DNA of 64,000 bases from an uncultured Candidatus Melainabacteria bacterium (GCA_934728585.1 CAKVDZ010000002.1:1-64000); one strand, 5' to 3'; numbered from the stretch's first letter, positions 17,812 to 27,896 are shown. Made by a program: numbers and translations. The notes: generated from the letters alone by a model not told the origin.

Positions 17812-19212
17812 ATGGAAATTAAATTTATTTCAGACGTAAAATCACAAGAGTGCGATATGATTTTTGTAAATATGTTTGAGGGTAAACAAACTACAAACGA
17901 AATTGCAAATGAATACGCATTAAAACAAGACAATTTTGAGGGAAAATTCAACACAACTTACTTGCTACCAACTTATGGCAAAAATGCAGCTAAAAAAGTT
18001 TTAGTTGTTGGCTTAGGTAAAGAAAATGAACTAAATAACAATAAAATCAGAGAAGCTATAGCAAAAGCTGTAAAAAAAGCATTACAAATGAAAGCAAAAT
18101 CAATTGCTGTAGACTTTTCTAACATTCCTTTTGACTACGCAGATATGATTTCAGAGGGCGCTATGATTGGTGATTATGCCTTTGATAAATACAAAACAGA
18201 AAAGAAAGACCACATTGAAACTTTATATGTAAATCTAGATAAAGCTAAAGTTGAAAAAGGCAAAAAAAGAGCCGAAGCTATGGATTTTGCTAGAAACTTA
18301 GCAAACGAACCTGCTGAATATGCTACACCTACAAAATTAGCAGAAATTGCAAAAAGTTTAGGTTTAGATACAAAAATCTATGACAGAAAAGATTGTGAAA
18401 AAATGGGTATGACTGCATTTTTAGCAGTTGCAAAGGGGAGCATTCAAGAACCAAAATTCATTCACATGAAATATGCACCTAAAAACCCTACTAAAAAAAT
18501 CGCCATTATCGGTAAAGGCTTATGCTTTGATAGTGGCGGAATGGACTTAAAACCAGCTTCTTCAATGCTTACAATGCGTGACGATATGTCTGGCGCAGCT
18601 TGCATTTTAGGTGTAATGAGTAAATTAAAAGAATTTGCTCCAAACGTAGAAGTTCACGGCTTAATCGCAGCTTGCGAAAACATGATTGGACCAAACGCTT
18701 ACAAACCAGGTGACATCTTAACAGCAAAAAATGGCAAAACAATCGAAATAGATAATACTGACGCTGAGGGTAGAGTAACTTTAGCTGACGCATTATGCTA
18801 TGCTTGCGACTTAAAAGTTGATGAAGTTATTGATATAGCAACTCTAACAGGTGCTTGCATGGTTGCTTTAGGCACTCACGCAGCGGGCATTATGGGTAAC
18901 AATCAAGAATTAGTTCATAAACTTATTGAAGTTGGTAACAAATCAGGCGAAAGATATTGGGAAATGCCAATGTTTGAAGAATATTTCGATAGTTTAAAAA
19001 GTGAAATCGCAGATATGAAAAATACTGGTTCAAGATGGGGTGGCGCTTCAGCTGCTGGCTTATTCTTGCAAAAATTCGTCACTGATGATGTAAAATGGGC
19101 TCACTTAGATGTTGCTGGCACTGCATTTATTGAAAAACCACAAAAAGAATTTATTGCAGGTGCAACAGGCGCAGGTGTAAGAACATTATTAAATTACATA
19201 TTAGAAGCATAA
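17812..19212 (+). CDS. pepA: Cytosol (leucyl) aminopeptidase
   Basis: M17 metallo-aminopeptidase that removes N-terminal residues from peptides in the cytoplasm. The 466 residues contain the metal-site stretch IGKGLCFDSGGMDLKP and the family signature NTDAEGRVTLADAL. The ATG at 17812 is chosen because AAAGGA lies ten bases upstream; an earlier ATG at 17773 would add 13 residues without similarity. The gene is divergent from rny and has its own terminator, so it is probably monocistronic. Confidence 0.96.
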   Translation: MEIKFISDVKSQECDMIFVNMFEGKQTTNEIANEYALKQDNFEGKFNTTYLLPTYGKNAAKKVLVVGLGKENELNNNKIREAIAKAVKKALQMKAKSIAVDFSNIPFDYADMISEGAMIGDYAFDKYKTEKKDHIETLYVNLDKAKVEKGKKRAEAMDFARNLANEPAEYATPTKLAEIAKSLGLDTKIYDRKDCEKMGMTAFLAVAKGSIQEPKFIHMKYAPKNPTKKIAIIGKGLCFDSGGMDLKPASSMLTMRDDMSGAACILGVMSKLKEFAPNVEVHGLIAACENMIGPNAYKPGDILTAKNGKTIEIDNTDAEGRVTLADALCYACDLKVDEVIDIATLTGACMVALGTHAAGIMGNNQELVHKLIEVGNKSGERYWEMPMFEEYFDSLKSEIADMKNTGSRWGGASAAGLFLQKFVTDDVKWAHLDVAGTAFIEKPQKEFIAGATGAGVRTLLNYILEA

Positions 19213-19214
19213 GC

Positions 19215-19247
19215 AAAAAAGGACTTGTTTTTAGCAAGTCCTTTTTT
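19215..19247 (+). terminator. Terminator after pepA
   Basis: A 13-bp stem (AAAAAAGGACTTG with CAAGTCCTTTTTT) and a seven-base loop, ending in six T, begins three bases after the pepA stop. Confidence 0.9.
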
Positions 19248-19396
19248 ATAACATTTTTGTAAATTTTTCTTAATAAAAATATATAATTCTTGAAATAATG
19301 TTAAGGTTGAATAATAATTTTATAAGAAAAGTTCTTTACTAGAGAGTATTTTTATTCTATAGTGGAAGTAACAGAAACAAACAAAGAGGAATAACA

Positions 19397-20554
19397 GTGG
19401 ATAATTTTAACAAAGCAGCAGAATTTTTAAATGTTGGAAAAACAGATTCTTACACACCTGAAGCAGTAAATCCTGCAAGAATTAAAGTAATCGGTGTAGG
19501 CGGTGGCGGTGGAAACGCAGTTAACCGAATGATTAAATCTGGTTTATCAGGTGTAGAATTTTACTTAATGAATACAGATGCTCAAGTTTTACAATTTGGT
19601 GCTGCACCAAATAAAGTAAGATTAGGCACAAAATTAACAAACGGCTTAGGTGCTGGTGGAGATCCTAAAGTAGGTGAAGACGCAGCAGAAGAAGCTCGCC
19701 AAGAAATTACAGCAGCAATTGAGGGCGCTGATATGGTGTTCGTTACTGCAGGTATGGGTGGAGGAACAGGTACTGGTGCAGCTCCTATCGTAGCAAGAGT
19801 TGCTAAAGAACTTGGCATTTTAACAATTGCCGTTGTTACAAAACCATTTGGTTTTGAAGGTAAAAGACGTGCTAACCAAGCTATGCAAGGTATTGAAAAA
19901 TTAAAAGAAGCTGTTGATGCAATTATCGTAATTCCAAATGATAACTTATTAGGCGTTGTTGATAGAAAATTCAGTTTAATGGAATCATTCGCTATCGTTG
20001 ACGAAGTATTAATGAGAGGTGTTCAAGGTATAACAGATATCATCACAATCCCAGGCTTAATCAACGTAGACTTTGCAGACGTAAGATCAGTAATGCAAGC
20101 TTCAGGTTCTGCATTAATGGGTATCGGTAAAGGTCAAGGCGAAGGCAGAGCTGAAGAAGCTGCAAGAAACGCTATTGACTCTAAATTACTTGAAACAACA
20201 ATTGACGGAGCTAAAGGCGTTATCGTTAATATCACTGGTGGCCCAGATTTAGGCTTAGCAGATGTAACTAAGGCTATGACGATCATCAATGATGCAGTTC
20301 AAGATGATGCAATCGTTATCTTCGGTGCAGTTACTGATGAAAATATGCAAGGCGAAATCAAAATCACAGTTATCGCAACTGGTTTTGAATTAAAAGCTCA
20401 CAGTGCAGTTCAAGCAGAAAAAGCGCAAACAAAACAACTTAGCGCAGCTGATTTCTTCTCAGGTGCATTCAACACACCTAAAAAATCAGAACCAACTACT
20501 CCTGCATTACCAGGATTTTCAAACATTGAAATCCCTGATTTCTTGAAAAAATAA
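19397..20554 (+). CDS. ftsZ: Cell division protein FtsZ
   Basis: Tubulin-like GTPase that forms the division ring. The 385-residue protein begins its core with IKVIGVGGGGGNAVNRM, has the GGGTGTGAAP nucleotide-binding loop, the T7-loop region VDFADVRSVM, and ends with a short linker and the conserved tail IPDFLKK that binds FtsA or ZipA-type partners. The start is GTG at 19397 with AGAGGA upstream. The gene stands alone between two terminators, away from a dcw cluster; ftsA and ftsQ are not in the window. Confidence 0.98.
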   Translation: MDNFNKAAEFLNVGKTDSYTPEAVNPARIKVIGVGGGGGNAVNRMIKSGLSGVEFYLMNTDAQVLQFGAAPNKVRLGTKLTNGLGAGGDPKVGEDAAEEARQEITAAIEGADMVFVTAGMGGGTGTGAAPIVARVAKELGILTIAVVTKPFGFEGKRRANQAMQGIEKLKEAVDAIIVIPNDNLLGVVDRKFSLMESFAIVDEVLMRGVQGITDIITIPGLINVDFADVRSVMQASGSALMGIGKGQGEGRAEEAARNAIDSKLLETTIDGAKGVIVNITGGPDLGLADVTKAMTIINDAVQDDAIVIFGAVTDENMQGEIKITVIATGFELKAHSAVQAEKAQTKQLSAADFFSGAFNTPKKSEPTTPALPGFSNIEIPDFLKK

Positions 20555-20571
20555 TTACAATAGGTAATAAT

Positions 20572-20609
20572 TAAAAAAAAAGCTCCTCAACAAAAGGAGC
20601 TTTTTTTTA
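20572..20609 (+). terminator. Terminator after ftsZ
   Basis: AGCTCCT pairs with AGGAGCT, extended by an A-run and a matching T-run, 18 bases after the ftsZ stop. The long T-run makes this a strong intrinsic terminator. Confidence 0.92.
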
Positions 20610-20656
20610 TGAATATTCATGATAAAATTAGTATATAGATTAATAAAGGTGTATCA

Positions 20657-21124
20657 ATGAAAAAAATTATACTAGCATTATTTATAGCATTATTGGCAAT
20701 TCCTGCATTTGCAGATGATTTAGATTTAGTTAAAGGAAAATTCAATAACTATGTTCAAGCAGCGAACTCATATAGTCCTAGTTTATTGAATTATTATTCA
20801 CCAAATGCAAAAATTATTAGGCAAGTTGTAAAACCTGACGGTTCGACTGCTAATGCAACTACAAACATGGCAACCTACGCAAAACAAATGAAACTTAGCC
20901 AAAGTACAGCAAAAATGCGTAATTACAAAAACAAATATAAAAATGTAACGGCAGTAAAAGTTTCAAATGGTATAAAAGTTAACGCACTAAGACAACCAAT
21001 GAACGATAATTATTGGTTAAAAACTTACCAAATTTGGCAAAAACAACCAAATGGTAATTGGATTATCGTTGAAGAAATGATGCAAACAAAACAACAAATA
21101 TTTTTAAGATACGCAGACAAATAA
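20657..21124 (+). CDS. Secreted NTF2-like protein of unknown function
   Basis: A 155-residue protein with a clear signal peptide (MKKIILALFIALLAIPAFA, cleavage predicted after residue 19). The remainder has the length and pattern of NTF2-like folds (a helical start KGKFNNYVQAANSY, then alternating strands ending WQKQPNGNWIIVEEMMQ), which often bind small ligands. That reading is inference from pattern. It lies seven bases before aroC on the same strand but an enzyme role in the shikimate pathway is unlikely for an exported protein. Confidence 0.75.
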   Translation: MKKIILALFIALLAIPAFADDLDLVKGKFNNYVQAANSYSPSLLNYYSPNAKIIRQVVKPDGSTANATTNMATYAKQMKLSQSTAKMRNYKNKYKNVTAVKVSNGIKVNALRQPMNDNYWLKTYQIWQKQPNGNWIIVEEMMQTKQQIFLRYADK

Positions 21125-21131
21125 GGATAAA

Positions 21132-22295
21132 ATGGGCAATTTTAGATTTTTGACTTCTGGAGAAAGTCACGGGAAGTGCTTGAACGCAATAGTTGAGGGC
21201 GTTCCAGCTGGATTTAGAATAAGTGAAGATTTTATTAATAGCGAATTAAAGCGCCGTCAGGTTGGCTATGGACGCGGTAAACGTATGCAAATTGAGTCTG
21301 ATAAATGCGAAATAAAATCTGGTGTTAGATTAGGTTTAAGCACTGGCGCACCAATTTGTTTAGAAATCAAAAATAAAGATTTTGAAAATTGGAAAGTGCC
21401 AATGAGCACTAAAGAAGTTGACCTTAAAAACAGAGAAATTCTAAAACTTGTTGCAGACAAATCTTTCACAAAAGTTCGTCCAGGACATGCTGATTTCGCA
21501 GGTTCTGTAAAATACCAATTAGAAGATTTAAGAGATGTTTTGGAACGCTCTAGCGCACGACAAACAGCTATTGAAGTTGCGGTTGGCGCTATAGCAAAAC
21601 AAATTTTGAAAGAATTTTCTATAATCGGATTTTCGCACGTAACTCAAATTGGCAAAGTTAAAGCCGAAGTTTTACCACAAAGTTACACATTACTAAAAGA
21701 ATCAGCCGAACATTCAGAACTAAGATGCGCTGATGACGTGGCAACAGACATTATGAAAGAAGCAATTGATATTGCCAAAAACAACGGTGACACTTTAGGC
21801 GGAAAATTTGAGGTAATTTTTGGCAATTTACCAATCGGTTTGGGTTCTCACGTTCACTGGGACAGAAAACTTGATGGACGTATTGCTCAAGCTATAATGA
21901 GTATTCCTGCTGTAAAAGCTGTTGAAGTCGGCGCTGGAGTTGAAGCAGCAGAATTACTTGGAAGCAAAATGCACGATGAAGTATTCATCGCTGACAATAA
22001 AATTTACAGAAAAACAAATAATGCTGGCGGAATTGAGGGCGGTATGACAAATGGAGAACCAATTGTTATAAAAGCTGTTATGAAACCAATTCCAACAATG
22101 AGAACACCTTTAAAAACTGTCGATTTATACACAAAAGAGCAAACAGAAGCACACTTTGAACGTTCTGACACATGCGCGGTGCCAGCTTGCGCTGTTGTAG
22201 CAGAAGCTCGAGTTGCGTGGATTTTAGTTGATGAGTTCTTAAAAAAATACGGTGGCGATTCCTTAAGTGAAATTAGAAAAAATTATGAAAAATAA
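21132..22295 (+). CDS. aroC: Chorismate synthase
   Basis: Flavin-dependent enzyme making chorismate from EPSP, the last common step of aromatic amino acid synthesis. The 387 residues contain the family signatures SGESHGKCLNAIVEGVPAG near the start, RPGHADFAGSVKY, and RSSARQTAIEVA. It is followed by aroK and aroB with overlapping ends, forming a small shikimate operon; pheA lies elsewhere in the window. AAGGA precedes the ATG. Confidence 0.97.
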   Translation: MGNFRFLTSGESHGKCLNAIVEGVPAGFRISEDFINSELKRRQVGYGRGKRMQIESDKCEIKSGVRLGLSTGAPICLEIKNKDFENWKVPMSTKEVDLKNREILKLVADKSFTKVRPGHADFAGSVKYQLEDLRDVLERSSARQTAIEVAVGAIAKQILKEFSIIGFSHVTQIGKVKAEVLPQSYTLLKESAEHSELRCADDVATDIMKEAIDIAKNNGDTLGGKFEVIFGNLPIGLGSHVHWDRKLDGRIAQAIMSIPAVKAVEVGAGVEAAELLGSKMHDEVFIADNKIYRKTNNAGGIEGGMTNGEPIVIKAVMKPIPTMRTPLKTVDLYTKEQTEAHFERSDTCAVPACAVVAEARVAWILVDEFLKKYGGDSLSEIRKNYEK

Positions 22296-22800
22296 TATTA
22301 TACTTGTCGGAATGATGGGCGCTGGTAAGACTTTTATCGGTAAAAAGTTGAAAGAAACTTATGTCGAATATGACTTAGTTGACATCGACGAATACATTGA
22401 AAAAACAGAAAATAAAAAAATTTCTGAAATATTTGCTGAATATGGAGAAGAATATTTCAGAAACCTAGAAACCTCTGCCATAAAGACACTTTGCCAAAAC
22501 GAAAAACAAATAATATCGCTTGGTGGTGGTGCATTTGAAAGAAAAGTTAACCGAGAGATTCTAAATGCAAACGGTTACACTGTATATTTAAAAGCCTCTG
22601 CAAAGACATTATTTGAGAGAATTAAGCACGAAACGCATAGACCACTTTTACAACAAGGTTTTGGCGAAGACAAGGTCGCAGAAATTCTAAACAAAAGAGA
22701 AAATAATTATAGCAAAGCACTTATCACTGTTGACACTACTGATAAAACTGCCTATAATATCATTGATGAAATTATGAAAAGGATTAATGAATATGCCTAA
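22285..22800 (+). CDS. aroK: Shikimate kinase
   Basis: ATP-dependent 3-phosphorylation of shikimate. The 171-residue protein has Walker A GMMGAGKTFIGKKL near the start, the shikimate-binding DIDEYIE, the second motif GEEYFR, and the GGGAF loop. The ATG at 22285 lies 11 bases inside the aroC end and gives the normal N-terminus; the frame is open further upstream. Translation is probably coupled to aroC. Confidence 0.94.
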   Translation: MKNNIILVGMMGAGKTFIGKKLKETYVEYDLVDIDEYIEKTENKKISEIFAEYGEEYFRNLETSAIKTLCQNEKQIISLGGGAFERKVNREILNANGYTVYLKASAKTLFERIKHETHRPLLQQGFGEDKVAEILNKRENNYSKALITVDTTDKTAYNIIDEIMKRINEYA

Positions 22801-23875
22801 TAAAATTGACGTAGAAATTCCTGAAAAAAATCAATATTACCCAATTTATACAAATTCTGAACCTGTAGACGAGCTTAAAGATAAAATTTTCAAGGATTTT
22901 GACTTTCCAAAATATGTTGTTGTAATCAGTGAAAAAGTCAATAAACTCTATGGCAAAAAATTAGGATTTAATCCTGAAAATGTTTTTGTTTTAAAAGATG
23001 GAGAAAAAGAAAAAAACTTTAAAAATTATCAAAAGATTTTGGAATTTTGTTCTAAAAAAGGGCTTGATAGAAAAAGTATTCTAATCGCAGTTGGTGGTGG
23101 TGTAGTCGGTGATATTACTGGATTTGTAGCCTCAACTTATATGCGAGGAATTAAATTCATACAAGTTCCTACAACACTTTTAGCCTGCGTTGATTCATCT
23201 GTTGGAGGAAAGGTTGCGATTGATACAAATTACGGCAAAAATCTTGTCGGAGCCTTTTATCAGCCAAAAGCTGTTTACATCAATCTTAACTTTTTAAATA
23301 CTCTTGATGATAGACAGTTTAAAAGCGGACTTGCAGAAATTATAAAATATGCTTTTATTGAAAAAAGCTGTGAAGCTATGTTTGAATACGGCTTATTTGA
23401 CTTTTTATCAGTGCATTCAGAAAAAATTCTAAACCGTGACTTGAGATTTATCGAAAAAATTATTCAAGTTTGCATTGAATTAAAAATCTCTGTTGTAACA
23501 AAAGACGAAAAAGAAAATGGATTAAGAAAAATCCTGAACTTTGGACACACTTTTGCTCACGCTTTAGAAAAAATTACTAATTATAAAAAATATACACACG
23601 GTGAAGCAGTAATTTATGGAATGTTTTTCATCTTTAATTACGCACACTATTTGAAGTTAATTGATGCAAATTATAGAGAACTTGCAGTAGGATTACTTGA
23701 AAAATACAATTTCAGCAATCAATCCTTCAATTACCCAATAGAAAAACTTGTAAATATTATGAAAAAAGATAAAAAAGCTGAAAATGAAGTTATTAAAATA
23801 ATTATTCCGACACTAAAAGGCTACGTCAAAGAAAGTGACCTTGACGTTGAAGCCTTAAAACAAGTTCTTAAATAA
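22793..23875 (+). CDS. aroB: 3-dehydroquinate synthase
   Basis: NAD-dependent enzyme converting DAHP to 3-dehydroquinate, the second shikimate step. The 360-residue protein has the NAD-binding GGGVVGDITGF, the active-site segment PTTLLACVDSSVGGKVAID, and zinc ligands in NFGHTFAHALE with the later HGEAV. Start 22793 is preferred over 22787 because AAAGGA then has normal spacing. It overlaps the aroK stop. Only five bases separate its stop from the convergent fliD stop, with no terminator seen. Confidence 0.95.
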   Translation: MPNKIDVEIPEKNQYYPIYTNSEPVDELKDKIFKDFDFPKYVVVISEKVNKLYGKKLGFNPENVFVLKDGEKEKNFKNYQKILEFCSKKGLDRKSILIAVGGGVVGDITGFVASTYMRGIKFIQVPTTLLACVDSSVGGKVAIDTNYGKNLVGAFYQPKAVYINLNFLNTLDDRQFKSGLAEIIKYAFIEKSCEAMFEYGLFDFLSVHSEKILNRDLRFIEKIIQVCIELKISVVTKDEKENGLRKILNFGHTFAHALEKITNYKKYTHGEAVIYGMFFIFNYAHYLKLIDANYRELAVGLLEKYNFSNQSFNYPIEKLVNIMKKDKKAENEVIKIIIPTLKGYVKESDLDVEALKQVLK

Positions 23876-23880
23876 CATTT

Positions 23881-25659
23881 TTATATAGACAATTGACTAT
23901 AGTTTTTTTGAATAGAAGCAATCAAAGTTTCCATGTTATTGAATTGTTTTTGCAATCTTGTTTGATATGCATCAACTTTTGATTGTTCTCTTGTAATTGA
24001 TGATGCCATATCTGTTAATCTTTTTTCGTAAGATTTAGATTTTGCATCAAAATAACCAGAAGAAGTTTGTAATGAGTCTTCTGTAATTTTTTCAAGTTTA
24101 TTCAAAACGCCACCAGAAGTTGCATTCCCCTTGTTATCACCAACAAGAAGTTTTTTTACTCCATCAGGGTCTTTTGCCAAAGCTTCTTTAAATTTCTTTT
24201 CATCAATTTGTAACTTATTAACTGAAGATGTGCTTGTTGTATTTGAAACAGCACCTGTCGTAATACCAATATCTGACAACAATTTCATAGCATCACTATC
24301 TATTGAAGCTGTTGCTGTGCGTCTTAAATTATTTCTAAATGAAGTCAACGAAGTTTCACCATACAACGCATCACCATATGAAGTATTATTATCAATTGAA
24401 GAAATAGTATTATTGTAAGCATCAACAAAAGCTTTTACTGCCTCTAGCAAAGCATCTTGGTCTTGTTCTACAGAAATTGTTGTAGGTTCGACAACATTAT
24501 CATCATTAGGCTTAGATACTGATTTTAATGTCAAAGTCAATCCCTCAATACCAGAAATATCACTAGTTACGGTATTTGAAGAAGAAACAACTGTTGTTCC
24601 ATTAATAGATAATTGAGCGTAATCACCCAACACTTGATTACCTAAAGCTGAAACATAATTACCATCTGCATCTTTTACATAATCTCCATTTTCGTCTACT
24701 TGCCCTGTTGTCAAGCCTAAAATGTTTGTAAAATTACTAGTACCAGCTTCAACATTAATACTGAACGCGCCCTCTGTTTTAGATTTCATAACCATTTCAC
24801 CAGCAGAAGCGTCCCAATATGCAGTTACACCAGCATCTTCACTTCTATTGATTGTACCAATTAAAGATTTCATTGTTGTATTTTCATCAATAGTAAATGT
24901 AGCATTACCAACGGTCATTGTACCTTTTACAGAGTCGCCAAAAATGTCAACTAACTTTGCTGAAGTATTAATTTTTGAAACCCCTGTATAACTTTCGTAG
25001 TTGCCAGTATCAGCATCACGAACAAGACCAACAACAGATGCAAAGTTAGCTTCATCAGTAGAAGCACCAACTACTAGTGATTTTCCGTCTTCTGCACTAA
25101 TTGAAACTTTTCCATCAACAATAGAAGCACTTATGCCATCAATTGCTGAAATTTTATCAATAATATCACCCATTGTATCGTCTTCTGCAATATCAACTGT
25201 ACTTTTTGTACCATCTACATAAATACTAAATGCTCCAATTTTGGCTTTACCTGCAGCTAAAGAACTATATTTAGTATCTTCTGAAATTAAGCCATCAGTA
25301 CCAAGTTTTGAAGTTGCTGTTGTCGCTGTAGCTAACTTATTTACAACAATATCCAAGTTTTGCCTTGCTGCATCAGCCGTAACTGTCGCATCTACAACAC
25401 TTTTGTTTGTTGAAGATACAGTATTCTTTGCAAAAACATCAAAAGAACCACTCAATTTTGAATCAGTAATTTTTTCAATAGAGCTTCTTAATGTAGTTAC
25501 CTTTGATTTGATATCGTTTAAAGTAGACTGAGATTTTTTCAAATCAGTCTGTTTATTTTGTAAAGTTGTAACAGATTGTTGTTTTATTTTTACTAAGGCT
25601 TCAATCCATGTGCTAGTATCCATACCTGAGGCTAAGCCTGTGAAAGTTATTGAACCCAT
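23881..25659 (-). CDS. fliD: Flagellar hook-associated protein 2 (filament cap)
   Basis: FliD caps the growing flagellar filament and guides flagellin folding. The 592-residue protein opens with the family N-terminus ITFTGLASGMDTSTWIEALV, has low-complexity Ser/Thr/Asp-rich middle domains, and ends in a helical region (MASSITREQSKVDAYQTRLQ and FNNMETLIASIQ) typical of the FliD_C coiled coil. GGAGG precedes the ATG. Other filament genes such as fliS or fliC are not adjacent; fliO is found at 47235-47831, so flagellar genes are scattered. Confidence 0.92.
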   Translation of the reverse strand: MGSITFTGLASGMDTSTWIEALVKIKQQSVTTLQNKQTDLKKSQSTLNDIKSKVTTLRSSIEKITDSKLSGSFDVFAKNTVSSTNKSVVDATVTADAARQNLDIVVNKLATATTATSKLGTDGLISEDTKYSSLAAGKAKIGAFSIYVDGTKSTVDIAEDDTMGDIIDKISAIDGISASIVDGKVSISAEDGKSLVVGASTDEANFASVVGLVRDADTGNYESYTGVSKINTSAKLVDIFGDSVKGTMTVGNATFTIDENTTMKSLIGTINRSEDAGVTAYWDASAGEMVMKSKTEGAFSINVEAGTSNFTNILGLTTGQVDENGDYVKDADGNYVSALGNQVLGDYAQLSINGTTVVSSSNTVTSDISGIEGLTLTLKSVSKPNDDNVVEPTTISVEQDQDALLEAVKAFVDAYNNTISSIDNNTSYGDALYGETSLTSFRNNLRRTATASIDSDAMKLLSDIGITTGAVSNTTSTSSVNKLQIDEKKFKEALAKDPDGVKKLLVGDNKGNATSGGVLNKLEKITEDSLQTSSGYFDAKSKSYEKRLTDMASSITREQSKVDAYQTRLQKQFNNMETLIASIQKNYSQLSI

Positions 25660-25831
25660 ATTAAAATCCTCCGTAATTTTAATAGACTCTCGAATTAAAT
25701 ATACAATATATCCATATATACTTAATACTTACCCAGTTTAACAGATTTTGAAACTTATTTCAACCAAAAAAATTTACAAAAAGGTCTATTTGTAACAAAA
25801 ACACTAAAAAATCAACCATTTAAACGACAAA

Positions 25832-25858
25832 AAAAGACCTCCATATAGGAGGTCTTTT
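25832..25858 (-). terminator. Terminator after the GGDEF/HD-GYP gene
   Basis: Stem AAAAGACCTCC/GGAGGTCTTTT with a five-base loop, followed on the minus strand by a T-run, begins six bases after the stop of the gene at 25864. Confidence 0.9.
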
Positions 25859-25863
25859 AAAAA

Positions 25864-27714
25864 CTAGATTGTTGTTGCTAATGCTGGAGCAATTTGAATG
25901 AATTTTCTTACTAATTCTGCGTCCCATTGAGTTCCAGCGCCTGCTTGTAAGATTTCACAAGCTTTTTCAACACCTAAACCTTTTCTGTAAGGTCTATCAC
26001 TGATTAATGCGTGGTATGTATCAGCAACTGCTACAATTCTTGCTTCTAGTGGAATTTCGTCACCTTTTAATTTGCAAGGGTAGCCTGAACCATCAATGTG
26101 TTCGTGGTGATATTTAACCATTGGCATTAAGTCTTTTAATGCTTCGTTTTGCATTAATACTTTTTCTGCACCGATTGTAGGGTGTTGCTTCATTACTTCC
26201 CATTCTTCGTCAGATAAGTGAGTTGGTTTCTTTAATACGCTTTCAGGGATACCAATTTTACCAACGTCGTGTAATAATGCACCTAATTTTATTCTTTGAA
26301 CTTCAGCTTCTGGCATATTTAATGCTCTTGCTAAAGCTTCTGAGTATTTAGAAACTGATGTAGAGTGACCTTTTGTATAAGGGTCTTTTGCATCAATTGC
26401 ACCTGCTAAAGAAGTTGCTAATTCTTCTAAGTGGTGTTGAGAAGAAATTTCTTCATTTGCAAATTTATTAACTAATTCTTCTTCGAAGTTTACACCTAAT
26501 TGAGAGTGACGTTTTGTTAAAACTTCTGCGAATGAATGTAATGCCATATCGTCCCAGAAATTGAAATCTGAAGAACTGATGATTGCTGACATACCATCTT
26601 TATAGCCTTTTGATTGAGAGATGTACATTGCTTGTTCAGCAGAAACTAATAATTTTTCTTGGTCTTTTGCACACTGTGGATAATTTGCAATACCTACAGA
26701 AACTTTTACAGGTCCTACATCATCAATAAAGCAACAAGATAAGCTATATGTTAAGTATTCAGCTAAGTATTTAGCTTCGTTTGTATCTGTATCAGGAAGA
26801 ATGATAGCGATTTCATCACCACCATAACGGCCTGCTGTATCGTTTGAACGGATATTTTGTTTAACTTTTTCAGCAACTAATTTAATAACTTCGTCGCCCT
26901 TCGCGTGGCCTAATTCTCTGTTAATTTTAGAGATATTATTTACGTCCATCATAATAACAGAAAGTGTTGAGTTGGCTTTTTCAGCTTTTTCAAGTTCTGT
27001 TGATAAAATTTCTTGGAAACCTCTGTGATTATGCAAAGAAGTTAAAGAATCAGTATTTGCGTGAGCGTTTGCTTGTTCCATTAAATCTGCATTGTGCATA
27101 AATAATGCATAATGGCTAGCGATTAATGAATATAAATCAGCATTTTCTTCAACTTTATTGTCACCAATAATCATAACGCCTAAGCATTCACTTACAGAAA
27201 TCAATGGGATAACTGCAACTGCTGGACTTTGCAAATATGATAATTTTAAGAATTTAGAATCTTTTTTAATAACTGTTTCTTGAGAGTTAAAACATTCAAC
27301 GATTGGATTTGTATCATCTGATAAGAAAACTCTTGAAGAATATGTACCACCAACTTTGTCAGTTAATTTAATGTTGATACATTTTGATTTTTCTTGAAAT
27401 AAACCAATTGCGCTAAATTGAGCACCTAATTTATTTACTAATAAAGAATGTAATGAGCTATAGAAGTCTGCAATATTAGTCTTACCTTTTAATGCAACAC
27501 TTAAAGAGCTGATAATTTCTCTAAAATCAGTTGTAGCAAAAACGCGGTCTGTGTTATTTGAATTGTAGCCACCGTATAATCTGTTTGAAGTTGTTCTAGC
27601 AACAGAAGCAGACATACGAGGCATAAAACCTGTACCAGAAATAGGATTTGTTGATAAAGTCTTATTGTATAAGATTTCTTTCTCTTGTTTAATTATTGTA
27701 TCTTTGTTAATCAA
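25864..27714 (-). CDS. GAF-GGDEF-HD-GYP cyclic di-GMP enzyme
   Basis: A 616-residue cytoplasmic protein combining a GAF-like sensor (about 65-205), a diguanylate cyclase domain (about 215-375) and an HD-GYP phosphodiesterase (about 430-610). The cyclase motif reads RYGGDEI (about 296-302), retaining catalytic GGDE, with an RxxD inhibitory site (RSND) five residues upstream. The HD-GYP half has LHDVGKIGIP (about 481) and HHEHIDGSGYP (about 536-546). It could both make and degrade c-di-GMP. The start appears to be TTG at 27714, with AGGAT upstream; no earlier ATG exists in frame. Confidence 0.9.
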   Translation of the reverse strand: MINKDTIIKQEKEILYNKTLSTNPISGTGFMPRMSASVARTTSNRLYGGYNSNNTDRVFATTDFREIISSLSVALKGKTNIADFYSSLHSLLVNKLGAQFSAIGLFQEKSKCINIKLTDKVGGTYSSRVFLSDDTNPIVECFNSQETVIKKDSKFLKLSYLQSPAVAVIPLISVSECLGVMIIGDNKVEENADLYSLIASHYALFMHNADLMEQANAHANTDSLTSLHNHRGFQEILSTELEKAEKANSTLSVIMMDVNNISKINRELGHAKGDEVIKLVAEKVKQNIRSNDTAGRYGGDEIAIILPDTDTNEAKYLAEYLTYSLSCCFIDDVGPVKVSVGIANYPQCAKDQEKLLVSAEQAMYISQSKGYKDGMSAIISSSDFNFWDDMALHSFAEVLTKRHSQLGVNFEEELVNKFANEEISSQHHLEELATSLAGAIDAKDPYTKGHSTSVSKYSEALARALNMPEAEVQRIKLGALLHDVGKIGIPESVLKKPTHLSDEEWEVMKQHPTIGAEKVLMQNEALKDLMPMVKYHHEHIDGSGYPCKLKGDEIPLEARIVAVADTYHALISDRPYRKGLGVEKACEILQAGAGTQWDAELVRKFIQIAPALATTI

Positions 27715-27896
27715 AATATATAAATCCTAAATTTGCTTTATGTTATATTAAAAACACTAACACTAAAAAAATTGCTACCATAACGAGATTTTATTTCAAA
27801 TCTGTAACCTAATTATAACAGTTTTTTCAGTCCCAAGCAAAAAAGATTTACAAAACTTTACCAAAATTTAGCATGACCTTTAAACACATGCCAATA

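Noticed and set aside
24131..25531. Several plus-strand open frames opposite fliD
   Set aside because: Ser/Val/Leu-rich translations are the expected antisense of Thr/Asp/Lys-rich fliD codons.
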